Source: an uncultured Muribaculum sp.
Lineage (GTDB): Bacteria; Bacteroidota; Bacteroidia; Bacteroidales; Muribaculaceae
Assembly (NCBI GenBank): GCA_910578785.1
Contig: CAJTSJ010000014.1
Location: 1-64,000, forward strand
Length of the DNA stretch: 64,000 bases
Reading direction: 5' to 3'
The notes under the pieces are model-generated. The model made no database searches. It had not been told where the DNA came from and saw only the letters and a list, made by a program, of their open reading frames with translations. The position numbers and the translations under genes are program-made. Positions 51,566 through 59,929 of this stretch are shown piece by piece (the first letter of the stretch is position 1; the number at the start of each line of letters is the position of its first letter).

Positions 51566-54526
51566 TCATTGCGGCTTCACCACCACGCCGACACCCTTTC
51601 GGCCGTTAATGCCTATGGTCAGCGGAGCTTCGAAGCGTACAATACGCACGAATTCGCTTTCATATTCGGCAGGCAACGAGTCCAGATAACCGACGTCATA
51701 AATCCCACCGTTCATGCCGGGATTTATGGTGAAGTATCCGACTCCGAAAGATGTCAGATTCTGAAAGAAGTGCGTTCCCTGACTCGGCTCTATCCGATAG
51801 TTGGAAAGCGATGATTCCACTATCAGACGCGCCGAAGAGATGTGGGGCCACTTCACCGGAATGCCGAGCGCCGTATCGCTCGACCCCCATCTTCCTGGAC
51901 CTACCAATATATAACCTTCGTTACGCTCTGTAAAGTTACGATTAATTTTTTCAATTTCACGCGCTATCAGCGAATTATTTGACGATGAAAAGTTGTCGGG
52001 ACGCACATATACTATCGTAGACACATTTTCTATGTTGCCGTGGCCGAGAGCGGTGTTGCTCCTTAACAGCACTTCCTCGTCGGGCAATGCCATTATCGAC
52101 TCGTCGACAAGGTCCTTTCGCTCAACTATCGGGCGTATCTGAAGCCAATAGAGCGTGCCCTTGCTGTCGTTCTTGAAGTCTATGACTCCGGCAAACTCTA
52201 TCTCCACCGGACGTCCCATCTCCTTCTGCCCGTTGGAGAGCATGAAGTCGGCAATCTCGGCGAGAGGAAACACCTTATGCTGGAGTATGTTGGCAAATGT
52301 CACCACCCTTCTGCCCGTACCCTCGTCGCAGTCGCGCAGAATCTGGTCGCGGAAGTCGTAGGTCGACACCATATAGCGCAACGCACCGGTAGGAGCCATA
52401 TCCTGAATCTTAAGCTTCGATATGTTGAATCCGTCGTCGACTTTAAAGTCGCCTTCGAGCATCTTATTGGCATCAAGCGCATAAAATTTGGTCTGGGTAT
52501 CCCTCAACGCAAGGTCAAGCGTCGATGTCTGAAGCACGTGGTCGGGATGGCGGGGGGAGAATCTAAGGCTCAGCCCTCCGTCTACTATATATTTGCCAAG
52601 ACCCACGGCCACTTCGGCCACACCGTCCTCAGGCACCTCGTCGTTGATAGGATAATAGTTGAGCGACCGACCCACGCCTGCAAACGACGGGAAATATTTG
52701 TCGCCGACCTCTTTGCCGACCACCTCCTGAATGATTACAGCCATCTTCTCCTGGTCGATCACATTGCTCGTGGCCGTCATATAGGCCTTGCTGTCGGCAT
52801 AGAAGACCGAAGCATACACTCCCTTGATGGCGTCGCTAAGCATCTTCAGCATCTCATACTTATCGTCGACATGCGGAATCATGTACGTGGAGTATATGCC
52901 TGCAAAAGGCTGATAATGCGAATCTTCAAGCAGACTCGAACTTCTTATGGCCAACGGACGGTCGACCACCTCGAACAATGCGAAGAGGTCTTCTATAAGA
53001 CGTTCGGGCAGACGCCCCCTCAGGAAATTCTTCAATATGACCTCGTCGGGCTGGTCGGACAGGGCAAGCGGATAGAGATTGTTGGTCTCCATGAACTCGT
53101 CGAATATGTCTGTACAGATTACCACCGTGCGCGGAATAGTGACTGTCACTCCGTCGAAATTGTCGCAGACCGGATTCTTCTTTATTATCGAATCGATGAA
53201 AGCCAGACCGCGGCCCTTGCCTCCGAGCGAACCCTGCCCTATTCGAGCAAAGTTGGAGTAATAGTCAAACCGATCCTTGCGGAATATGGCCACGACTCCG
53301 CGGTTTTTCATCTTTCGGTACTTCACTATCAGGTCAAAAAACAATTGACGCACGGAATCAGCCTCCTCTATATGTCTGAACCTGTGTTTTTTAACCACTT
53401 CGGCTATCGGGAACAACGCCCGCGAGTAAAACCAGCGGGAGATGTCGTTGTAGGATGCATGGTAAAGAAGCGAATCAGCCGGAATGTCGAATATATGCTT
53501 CTGCATGCCTTTCAGGTCATGGATGCGCAATATCTCCTCGCCGGTTTCGGGATTGCGGACTATAAAGTCGCCGAATCCGAAGTCACGCATAATTGCGGAA
53601 CCAAGGTCGACCGGAAATTTCTTGGAATTCTTATCAAGGAACTGTCCGTTAAACTCATGCACCTTCGCGGCATTCTCAATCTCCGACGACTCTATGATTA
53701 TCGGCAGATACGGGTCGCGCCCACGCAGATACCTGGCCAGTTCAAGCCCGGCTTTCTGATCCTTCTTCCCGTCGCGCATAAACGACACGTCGGAAATCAC
53801 GCCGAGCATATTTTTGCCGTACCGTTCGTAAAGCTCTACGGCCTCTTCATAGTCGCGGGCAAGCATCACCTTAGGACGGCCTCTCATACGAAGCATCTTC
53901 TCATGCTCGTTGAGCGCCTCGGTTGAAAATATAAGCGACTGCTTCAGCAGGAATTTATACAACGTGGGAAGCACCGACGAGTAGAATCTGACAGAATCCT
54001 CGACAAGAAGTATCATCTGAACGCCGACATCGTTGATGTCGTTGTCGGCATTCATCTTGTCCTCAATCAGTTTAATAATGGCCAGAAGCAGGTCGACATT
54101 ACCGAGCCAGCTGAACACATAGTCGACGGCCGTAAGGTCCTCATTGGCTATACGGCGCGAGACCTCCTTGGAGAACGGAGTGAGCACCACAATCGGGATG
54201 TCGGGCGAGTGTAGCTTTATAAGCTTAGCGCCCTCAAACGTCTCGCTCAAATCTACACCGGGCATCATTATGATTATATCAAACCGCTTCGTATCAAGCA
54301 TCTCCAAAGCTTCAACCGGACGGGAAACCCGTATCACACGCGGAGGCGAGCTAAGGTTAAGGGCTACATATTCAAAATACAGCTGTTCCTCAACTCGTCC
54401 ATCCTCTTCCATCATAAAAGCGTCATAAGGCGACGCCACAAGGAGCACGTTGAAGACACGCTTCTGCATCAGATTCTGAAAAGCCGTGTCCTTAAGATAC
54501 AGCTGGCTTACACTTTCCTCATTCAT
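51566..54526 (-). CDS. Receiver-like domains fused to a PEP synthase ATP-binding domain
   Basis: The 986-residue protein starts with two response-regulator-like domains. The first (FNVLLVASPYDAF...FDIIIMMPGVDL) lacks the phospho-acceptor Asp. The second (ILLVEDSVRFYSS...VISDVSFMRDG...FLDKNS) keeps the acidic pair, the Asp and the Lys. From about residue 425 comes a PPDK_N/PEP-synthase ATP-binding domain (GSLGGKGRGLAFID, RSSSLLEDSHYQPFAGIYSTY). No swivelling phosphohistidine motif and no PEP barrel are visible, so it cannot be a normal PEP synthase. The family occurs in Bacteroidetes without a firm function. The ATG at 54526 is chosen; a GTG extension to 54565 runs into the -7 box region. Probably first gene of a six-gene operon. 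Confidence 0.82.
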   Translation of the reverse strand: MNEESVSQLYLKDTAFQNLMQKRVFNVLLVASPYDAFMMEEDGRVEEQLYFEYVALNLSSPPRVIRVSRPVEALEMLDTKRFDIIIMMPGVDLSETFEGAKLIKLHSPDIPIVVLTPFSKEVSRRIANEDLTAVDYVFSWLGNVDLLLAIIKLIEDKMNADNDINDVGVQMILLVEDSVRFYSSVLPTLYKFLLKQSLIFSTEALNEHEKMLRMRGRPKVMLARDYEEAVELYERYGKNMLGVISDVSFMRDGKKDQKAGLELARYLRGRDPYLPIIIESSEIENAAKVHEFNGQFLDKNSKKFPVDLGSAIMRDFGFGDFIVRNPETGEEILRIHDLKGMQKHIFDIPADSLLYHASYNDISRWFYSRALFPIAEVVKKHRFRHIEEADSVRQLFFDLIVKYRKMKNRGVVAIFRKDRFDYYSNFARIGQGSLGGKGRGLAFIDSIIKKNPVCDNFDGVTVTIPRTVVICTDIFDEFMETNNLYPLALSDQPDEVILKNFLRGRLPERLIEDLFALFEVVDRPLAIRSSSLLEDSHYQPFAGIYSTYMIPHVDDKYEMLKMLSDAIKGVYASVFYADSKAYMTATSNVIDQEKMAVIIQEVVGKEVGDKYFPSFAGVGRSLNYYPINDEVPEDGVAEVAVGLGKYIVDGGLSLRFSPRHPDHVLQTSTLDLALRDTQTKFYALDANKMLEGDFKVDDGFNISKLKIQDMAPTGALRYMVSTYDFRDQILRDCDEGTGRRVVTFANILQHKVFPLAEIADFMLSNGQKEMGRPVEIEFAGVIDFKNDSKGTLYWLQIRPIVERKDLVDESIMALPDEEVLLRSNTALGHGNIENVSTIVYVRPDNFSSSNNSLIAREIEKINRNFTERNEGYILVGPGRWGSSDTALGIPVKWPHISSARLIVESSLSNYRIEPSQGTHFFQNLTSFGVGYFTINPGMNGGIYDVGYLDSLPAEYESEFVRIVRFEAPLTIGINGRKGVGVVVKPQ

Positions 54527-54564
54527 ATTCTTTCGATGTGTGGTTCTTTTACTTCGACAGTTCA

Positions 54565-54572
54565 CAAAGATA
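54565..54572 (-). promoter_or_regulatory. -7 box upstream of the receiver/PPDK_N operon
   Basis: The minus strand reads TATCTTTG (complement of CAAAGATA), with a predicted start about 35 nt before the ATG at 54526. No other promoter-like box was noticed before the next five leftward genes, which are closely packed. Confidence 0.5.
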
Positions 54573-54635
54573 CAAAATATCGGCGGTTATGTCTGCATAT
54601 TTGCTTTTATTTAGCCATCGGAGAGCCTCATTATA

Positions 54636-54666
54636 TGCAAAAAGGCGAAACCCTGTGGATTCCGCC
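54636..54666 (-). terminator. Terminator after hppA
   Basis: On the minus strand GGCGGAATCC pairs with GGGTTTCGCC around ACA (two G-T wobbles), followed by TTTTTGC. Confidence 0.65.
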
Positions 54667-54696
54667 TGAAATTCAATATCAAAATGCGTGTTTGGC

Positions 54697-56901
54697 TTAG
54701 AACAAGCTCCAGGAGACTGTGAGTCCGGCCATTACGATAGCCACCATCGACATCAGTTTGATGAGGATGTTAAGGCTGGGGCCGGATGTATCCTTGAAGG
54801 GGTCGCCCACAGTGTCGCCGGTCACGGTTGCCTTGTGGACGTCACTGCCCTTACCACCGAAGTTACCTTCTTCGACATACTTTTTGGCATTGTCCCATGC
54901 ACCGCCGGAGTTGGCCATGAATATAGCCAGAACGAAACCGGCCGAAAGACCACCCACGAGAAGACCGATGACACCCGGGACTCCGAATATCAGACCTACC
55001 AGAATAGGAGCTACAATAGCGAGCAACGACGGGAACACCATTTCGCGCTGGGCACCCTTGGTGGAAATCTGTACGCAACGTGCATAATCGGGTTCTGCGT
55101 CGCCGGTAAGGATACCCTTGATTTCACGGAACTGACGGCGAACCTCCTCTACCATGTGTCCGGCAGCACGTCCAACGGCATTCATGGTAAGTCCGCAGAA
55201 CAGGAAGGCCATCATGCTGCCGATAAACATACCGGAAAGCACTTTGGGGTTCATCAGATTGACATCATAGTAAGTCATGAAGTCGGTGAACGACGCTTCA
55301 TGTATAGGAATCTGGATGTCGTTGCCAAGGTCTATGACCGCATGGCCGAGACGCGACATACCGATACGGATTTCTTCGATGTACGATGCCAGAAGAGCGA
55401 GACCGGTCAATGCGGCCGAACCAATGGCAAATCCCTTACCGGTGGCGGCAGTAGTGTTGCCGAGTGAGTCAAGAGCGTCGGTGCGGCGGCGAACCTGCTC
55501 GCCGAGACCGCTCATTTCGGCATTACCGCCGGCGTTGTCGGCGATAGGACCGTAAGCGTCGGTAGCAAGAGTGATGCCGAGAGTTGAAAGCATACCTACA
55601 GCGGCGATACCGATACCGTAGAGACCCATGCTGACGTTGGCAAAGTCAAATCCCGATGCCAGCCAGTAAGAAAGTATAATACCCACTACAACTGCCAATA
55701 CGGGGACAGCGGTAGAAACCATACCCAGACCGATGCCGGAGATAATCACGGTGGCAGGGCCTGTCTGGCCGCTTTCGGCAAGTTTGCGGGTAGGTTTGTA
55801 AGACTGGGAAGTATAATATTCGGTCGAACGTCCGATGACAATACCTACGAGCAGACCGATAACGACAGCAAGCGATATATTAAACCAGTTCTGAAGCTGA
55901 AGCACCCACAGAATCAGGAACGTAGCGGCGACGATGAGCACCGAGCTAAGATTAGTTCCCATCGAAAGGGCATTCAGAAGGTCCTTCATCGAGGCATTTT
56001 CCTTAGTACGCACCGAGAATATGCCGACAATCGAAAGGATGATGCCGACGGCGGCTATAAGCATAGGAGCCAGCACGGCCTTGAACTGCATGTCGACGTC
56101 ACCGCTCGACATGAACGCCGCGGCACCGAGAGCCGCAGTGGCAAGAATAGAACCGCAGTAAGATTCATAAAGGTCGGCACCCATACCGGCAACGTCGCCT
56201 ACATTGTCGCCCACATTGTCGGCGATAGTGGCAGGGTTGCGGGGGTCGTCCTCGGGTATTCCGGCCTCGACCTTACCTACAAGGTCGGCACCTACGTCAG
56301 CGGCCTTGGTATATATACCTCCACCCACGCGGGCAAAGAGGGCCTGTGTGCTGGCACCCATACCGAATGTCAGCATAGTGGTGGTGATCATACAGAGCTT
56401 GGCTGTAGGAGTGGCGGCATCGACAGGCACACACCAGTCGAGCACAAGATACCAGAACGATATGTCAAGAAGTCCGAGACCTACTACCACAAGACCCATG
56501 ACGGCTCCCGAACGGAAAGCCACGCGGAGTCCGCCGTTAAGCGACGTGCGGGCGGCATTGGCAGTGCGGGCCGATGCATTTGTAGCGGTCTTCATACCCA
56601 GATATCCCGAAAGTCCGGAGAAGAAACCGCCGGTCAGGAATGCTACGGGCACCCATGAGTTCTGAAGCTGGAATCCATAGGCCATGATCGAGAACAGGAT
56701 AACCAGGCCCAGGAACACGAGTCCCACTATTTTGTACTGTTGCTTGAGGTACGACATAGCTCCCTTTCGCACGTGGGACGCTATTTTTTCCATGAGCGGG
56801 GTACCCTCACTTTCCCGCATCATCTGCCGGTAGAAGAATCCCGCCAACACCAATGCTATTATTGATGCGATGGGCACTACCCAAAAAAGTGCTGTTTCCA
56901 T
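54697..56901 (-). CDS. hppA: Membrane-bound ion-pumping pyrophosphatase
   Basis: The 734-residue protein has about 16 hydrophobic segments and couples PPi hydrolysis to Na+ and/or H+ export. The catalytic block GGGIYTKAADVGADLVGKVE...GIPEDDPRNPATIADNVGDNVGDVAGMGADLYESY is complete. In GNTTAATGKGFAIGSAAL the residue that is Lys in K+-independent enzymes is Ala, so this is a K+-dependent type, which in Bacteroides relatives pumps Na+ (with H+ in some). A -7 box TAAATTTG lies on the minus strand at 56933-56940, giving a leader of about 25 nt. It recovers energy from PPi made in biosynthesis, and complements pfp. Confidence 0.96.
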   Translation of the reverse strand: METALFWVVPIASIIALVLAGFFYRQMMRESEGTPLMEKIASHVRKGAMSYLKQQYKIVGLVFLGLVILFSIMAYGFQLQNSWVPVAFLTGGFFSGLSGYLGMKTATNASARTANAARTSLNGGLRVAFRSGAVMGLVVVGLGLLDISFWYLVLDWCVPVDAATPTAKLCMITTTMLTFGMGASTQALFARVGGGIYTKAADVGADLVGKVEAGIPEDDPRNPATIADNVGDNVGDVAGMGADLYESYCGSILATAALGAAAFMSSGDVDMQFKAVLAPMLIAAVGIILSIVGIFSVRTKENASMKDLLNALSMGTNLSSVLIVAATFLILWVLQLQNWFNISLAVVIGLLVGIVIGRSTEYYTSQSYKPTRKLAESGQTGPATVIISGIGLGMVSTAVPVLAVVVGIILSYWLASGFDFANVSMGLYGIGIAAVGMLSTLGITLATDAYGPIADNAGGNAEMSGLGEQVRRRTDALDSLGNTTAATGKGFAIGSAALTGLALLASYIEEIRIGMSRLGHAVIDLGNDIQIPIHEASFTDFMTYYDVNLMNPKVLSGMFIGSMMAFLFCGLTMNAVGRAAGHMVEEVRRQFREIKGILTGDAEPDYARCVQISTKGAQREMVFPSLLAIVAPILVGLIFGVPGVIGLLVGGLSAGFVLAIFMANSGGAWDNAKKYVEEGNFGGKGSDVHKATVTGDTVGDPFKDTSGPSLNILIKLMSMVAIVMAGLTVSWSLF

Positions 56902-57170
56902 TGATAATGTAATTTTTGGTTAAAAAGTCATGCAAATTTACATCTATTTTAGCATAGTTCTGAATTCCGCCAAATTATTTAATTAAAAATAACATACTCC
57001 ACGGCATTTACCAATCCGCCTCTCAGCATGCCCTGATGCCATTTTACTTCAATTTGCAGTCACGTCCGACGAATCGTATAATCATCAAAACTACAATAAC
57101 TATTTCGCTAATATTTTATATGTCAAAAAGAAATCGCTCAAATCAATTTTAGTTAAATATGTTAAACATG
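56902..57170. other. Intergenic region upstream of hppA
   Basis: Apart from the hppA -7 box (complement of 56933-56940) I see no gene, repeat or RNA signature in this A+T-rich stretch. No -33 TTG at the standard distance is visible. Confidence 0.4.
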
Positions 57171-57214
57171 GCGTTAAAAAAGATACGCGTGTCTTTTTTA
57201 ACGCGTATCTTTGT
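57171..57214 (-). terminator. Overlapping hairpins after the methyltransferase gene
   Basis: Two exact inverted repeats share bases and cannot form together: GCGTTAAAAAAGA (57171-57183) with TCTTTTTTAACGC (57192-57204), 13 bp, and AGATACGCGT (57181-57190) with ACGCGTATCT (57201-57210), 10 bp. On the minus strand the second is followed by six T, a good terminator for the methyltransferase; on the plus strand it is followed by TTGTTTTAT. Confidence 0.7.
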
Positions 57215-57245
57215 TTTATAGTAGGGAATTTTCCGCAAATGATAA

Positions 57246-57833
57246 CTAAGCCCGGATTCTCACTATATAATATTCGTCGCTGTCTTCGGAATAGTCAACT
57301 TTCATTCCATGTTCTCTAATTAATGAAACGAAGAATTCTATCTCTACCAGATTGTCAGTCCCATCGGGCGAATGTCTGTGATGTATATTGTTTATGGCGT
57401 GGCGGCTCTGCGCGTGGGCGATTACCAGTGTGCCGCCGGGGCGCAGATTCACATTCACAAGCCAGCGCAAGGTGTCTATAGGATCCTGCAGATGCGGGAA
57501 CATGCAGTACATCATTATATGGTCAAACTGCTCGTCGATAGTATCGGTCTCGACATCAAGCCGTTTGAACGCCAGATTGCTATAGCCGGAATATTTACCT
57601 CGCGCCACATCAAGCATGCCTTCCGACAAATCGACCGCCTCTATCCGCCCGCCCGTGCCGATTCTGCTTTCAAGGAATGGTATCAGAACTCCGGTTCCTG
57701 TGCCCACATCAAGCACCGAGTCGCCCTCTCCTACTTCGGCCACATCAAGTATATGGGATATTTTCTTCTCATTTATTATATTGGTTTTGTCCCAGCGGGG
57801 AGCTATGGTGTCGAAAAATTCCACATTGTTCAT
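57246..57833 (-). CDS. Class I SAM-dependent methyltransferase
   Basis: The 195-residue protein has the Rossmann-type methyltransferase motifs: VLDVGTGTGVLIPFL (motif I), RIEAVDLSEGMLDVARGKY (motif II), FDHIMMYCMFPHLQDPIDTL (motif IV) and LRPGGTLVIAH (motif V). The start MNNVEFFDTIAPRWD resembles small-molecule methyltransferases of the UbiE type. The substrate is not evident. It stands alone, divergent from the TonB-dependent receptor gene 108 bp away, with which it may share a control region. Confidence 0.85.
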   Translation of the reverse strand: MNNVEFFDTIAPRWDKTNIINEKKISHILDVAEVGEGDSVLDVGTGTGVLIPFLESRIGTGGRIEAVDLSEGMLDVARGKYSGYSNLAFKRLDVETDTIDEQFDHIMMYCMFPHLQDPIDTLRWLVNVNLRPGGTLVIAHAQSRHAINNIHHRHSPDGTDNLVEIEFFVSLIREHGMKVDYSEDSDEYYIVRIRA

Positions 57834-57941
57834 ACGTAGTCCATCTATTGATTATTTCTTATAAGAACATTTCCGCAGATGTGAATGTTTAACTAACATC
57901 AAAAACTTAATTCATCATCCATTCAAACAAAGATTCAGCGA

Positions 57942-59819
57942 ATGACTTCACCAAAACTCATCATTTCAACAGCTGTATTGACTGCAATGTCAGCTTCAGC
58001 GACAGAGTCCGATGCACTATTTTCAACAGACACCGTAGGCCTTAAAGAGGTTCAGGTGATTGAGACCGCTAAAGCACCGGTGACGCTTCTGCCTCTTGAC
58101 GTGACGGTTGTCGGAGAACAGATAATACAGAAATCCGCACAGACCAACCTTCTGCCCGTACTGCGCAACCATGTGCCGGGAATGTTTGTCACCGAACGTG
58201 GCATGAGCGGATTCGGCGTGTCGGGAGGCGCGGCCGGAACGGTCAACATTCGCGGTGTCGGACAAGGCAATAAAGTGTTGTTCCTGATTGACGGCCAGCC
58301 GCAGTGGGCCGGTGTGTTTGGACACTCTTTGCCCGACACATACGTAACCAACGACGTCGAGCGCGTCGAAGTGGTCAGCGGCCCCTCGTCGCTCCTTTAT
58401 GGCTCAGGCGCCATGGGCGGCTCCGTGAACATCATAACCAAACGCGCCACCCAGGATGGATTCAGCGGTTCGGCCAATCTGATGTGGGGTTCATACGGCA
58501 CACAGAAGTACGGTGTGAAATTAGGATATAAAAAGAGCGGGCTTAACGCATTTGTCGCCGCAAACTACGAAAGTTCCGACGGCCACCGCTCACGCATGAG
58601 CTACTGGCTTGCCAACCAATTCGCCTCGCTAAGCTACGACTTCAACCGCAATTGGCAGGTAGGTGCGAATGTCACGCTTACCGAGACCAAGCCGCACAAT
58701 CCCGGCTCGGTATATGAACCGCTTTACGACATGTGGACAAAAGTATTCCGCACCACCACTTCGATATACGTAAAGAACCACTACGAGAAAAGCTCCGGAG
58801 GAATTCAGGCATACTACAACTATGGCCGCCATCATCTCGACGACGGACACACCGGCGACGAACCGGCCACAGACTACCTGTTCAACTCGAAGGACTACAA
58901 CATGGGCATCACAGCCTATCAGACCGTTAAGCCGTGGACCGGCAACGACCTTTCGCTCGGTATCGACTATAAACAGTGGGGAGGAAAGTCATGGAATGAA
59001 AAAAAGAACGGCGACCCGAACGAGTGGAACCCCGACAAGCATGTCGACGAAATAGGCGCATACGTCATGACCCAACAGGCACTGCTCAACGACATGCTGT
59101 CAATCAACGCAGGAGTCCGTCTGGAACACTCTTCGCAATTTGGCAATGAATGGATCCCCCAGGCCGGATTCATATTCCACCCGACGACCGACTCAAAGGT
59201 TAAGTTCTCCTACGGAAAGGGATTCAGAAGCCCCAATATCAGAGAGCTTTACATGTACCCGCCCCACAATCCCGACCTTAAGCCCGAACGTCTGAACAAC
59301 TTCGAGGTGGAACTGCGCCAATATCTGCTGGATTCGCGTCTCAACGTAGGACTTTCACTGTACTACATAAAGGGCGAAAACATGATTCAGACAGTCCGCA
59401 CCGACGGACGTCCTAAAAACGTAAACACCGGGAAATTCATCAACAAGGGCTTTGAAGTCGATGCTTCGTTCGACATAAACAGCCAATGGTCGATAACCGC
59501 CAACTACGCCTATCTGCACACCGACAAAAGACTTGTAGCGGCTCCTAAAAACAAGCTGTTCGGCGAACTCACCTACCGACCGGGCAAATGGTCGTTTACT
59601 CTCGAGTCACTGAGCATCTGGGCTCTCCAGACCGAACAGACCGAAGAGAACTACTCGCTGCTCAATGCACGTATTGCTTACGACTGGGATATCAGAAATT
59701 GCGTACCTGTCACCCTGTTTGCCAAGGTCGACAACATCACCGACGCCAAATATCAGATCAACTATGGATTCCCCATGCCGGGAACCACTTTCATGGCAGG
59801 ATTCAACGTCAGATTCTGA
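57942..59819 (+). CDS. TonB-dependent outer-membrane receptor
   Basis: The 625-residue receptor has a signal peptide (MTSPKLIISTAVLTAMSASA), a TonB-box-like LKEVQVIET segment, a plug domain (GTVNIRGVGQGNKVLFLIDGQPQW...VERVEVVSGPSSLLYGSGAMGGSVNIIT) and a barrel ending in TFMAGFNVRF. It lacks the N-terminal carboxypeptidase-like and STN domains of SusC proteins, so it belongs to the classical FepA/BtuB class for iron-siderophore, haem or cobalamin complexes. The substrate cannot be read. No Fur box, cobalamin riboswitch or transport operon is visible beside it. Confidence 0.92.
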   Translation: MTSPKLIISTAVLTAMSASATESDALFSTDTVGLKEVQVIETAKAPVTLLPLDVTVVGEQIIQKSAQTNLLPVLRNHVPGMFVTERGMSGFGVSGGAAGTVNIRGVGQGNKVLFLIDGQPQWAGVFGHSLPDTYVTNDVERVEVVSGPSSLLYGSGAMGGSVNIITKRATQDGFSGSANLMWGSYGTQKYGVKLGYKKSGLNAFVAANYESSDGHRSRMSYWLANQFASLSYDFNRNWQVGANVTLTETKPHNPGSVYEPLYDMWTKVFRTTTSIYVKNHYEKSSGGIQAYYNYGRHHLDDGHTGDEPATDYLFNSKDYNMGITAYQTVKPWTGNDLSLGIDYKQWGGKSWNEKKNGDPNEWNPDKHVDEIGAYVMTQQALLNDMLSINAGVRLEHSSQFGNEWIPQAGFIFHPTTDSKVKFSYGKGFRSPNIRELYMYPPHNPDLKPERLNNFEVELRQYLLDSRLNVGLSLYYIKGENMIQTVRTDGRPKNVNTGKFINKGFEVDASFDINSQWSITANYAYLHTDKRLVAAPKNKLFGELTYRPGKWSFTLESLSIWALQTEQTEENYSLLNARIAYDWDIRNCVPVTLFAKVDNITDAKYQINYGFPMPGTTFMAGFNVRF

Positions 59820-59838
59820 CTCCGAGGCTTAACATATT

Positions 59839-59898
59839 AGGCGTTGCATCGTAATACCTATTTGACTCTGAAGGAGTCAGTATTACTATGCAACGCCT
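59839..59898. terminator. Long hairpin between the receptor gene and ispG
   Basis: Three nested arms form one long stem-loop: AGGCGTTGCAT/ATGCAACGCCT (11 bp), GTAATAC/GTATTAC (7 bp) and TGACTC/GAGTCA (6 bp) with loop TGAAG. It sits between convergent genes and is probably a bidirectional terminator, although no T run follows on the plus strand. Confidence 0.6.
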
Positions 59899-59929
59899 AT
59901 TTCGACTTGAATTGGATTACGTATGATGC

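Noticed and set aside
52277..53926. Long open frame of about 549 codons on the plus strand
   Set aside because: It is antisense to the receiver/PPDK_N gene, which has clear domains. Such frames arise from codon bias in G+C-richer genes, and the translation shows no family motif.
57834..57941. Cobalamin riboswitch before the TonB-dependent receptor
   Set aside because: The gap is only 108 bp and contains no conserved B12-box-like sequence or stem set, so there is no room or signal for one.
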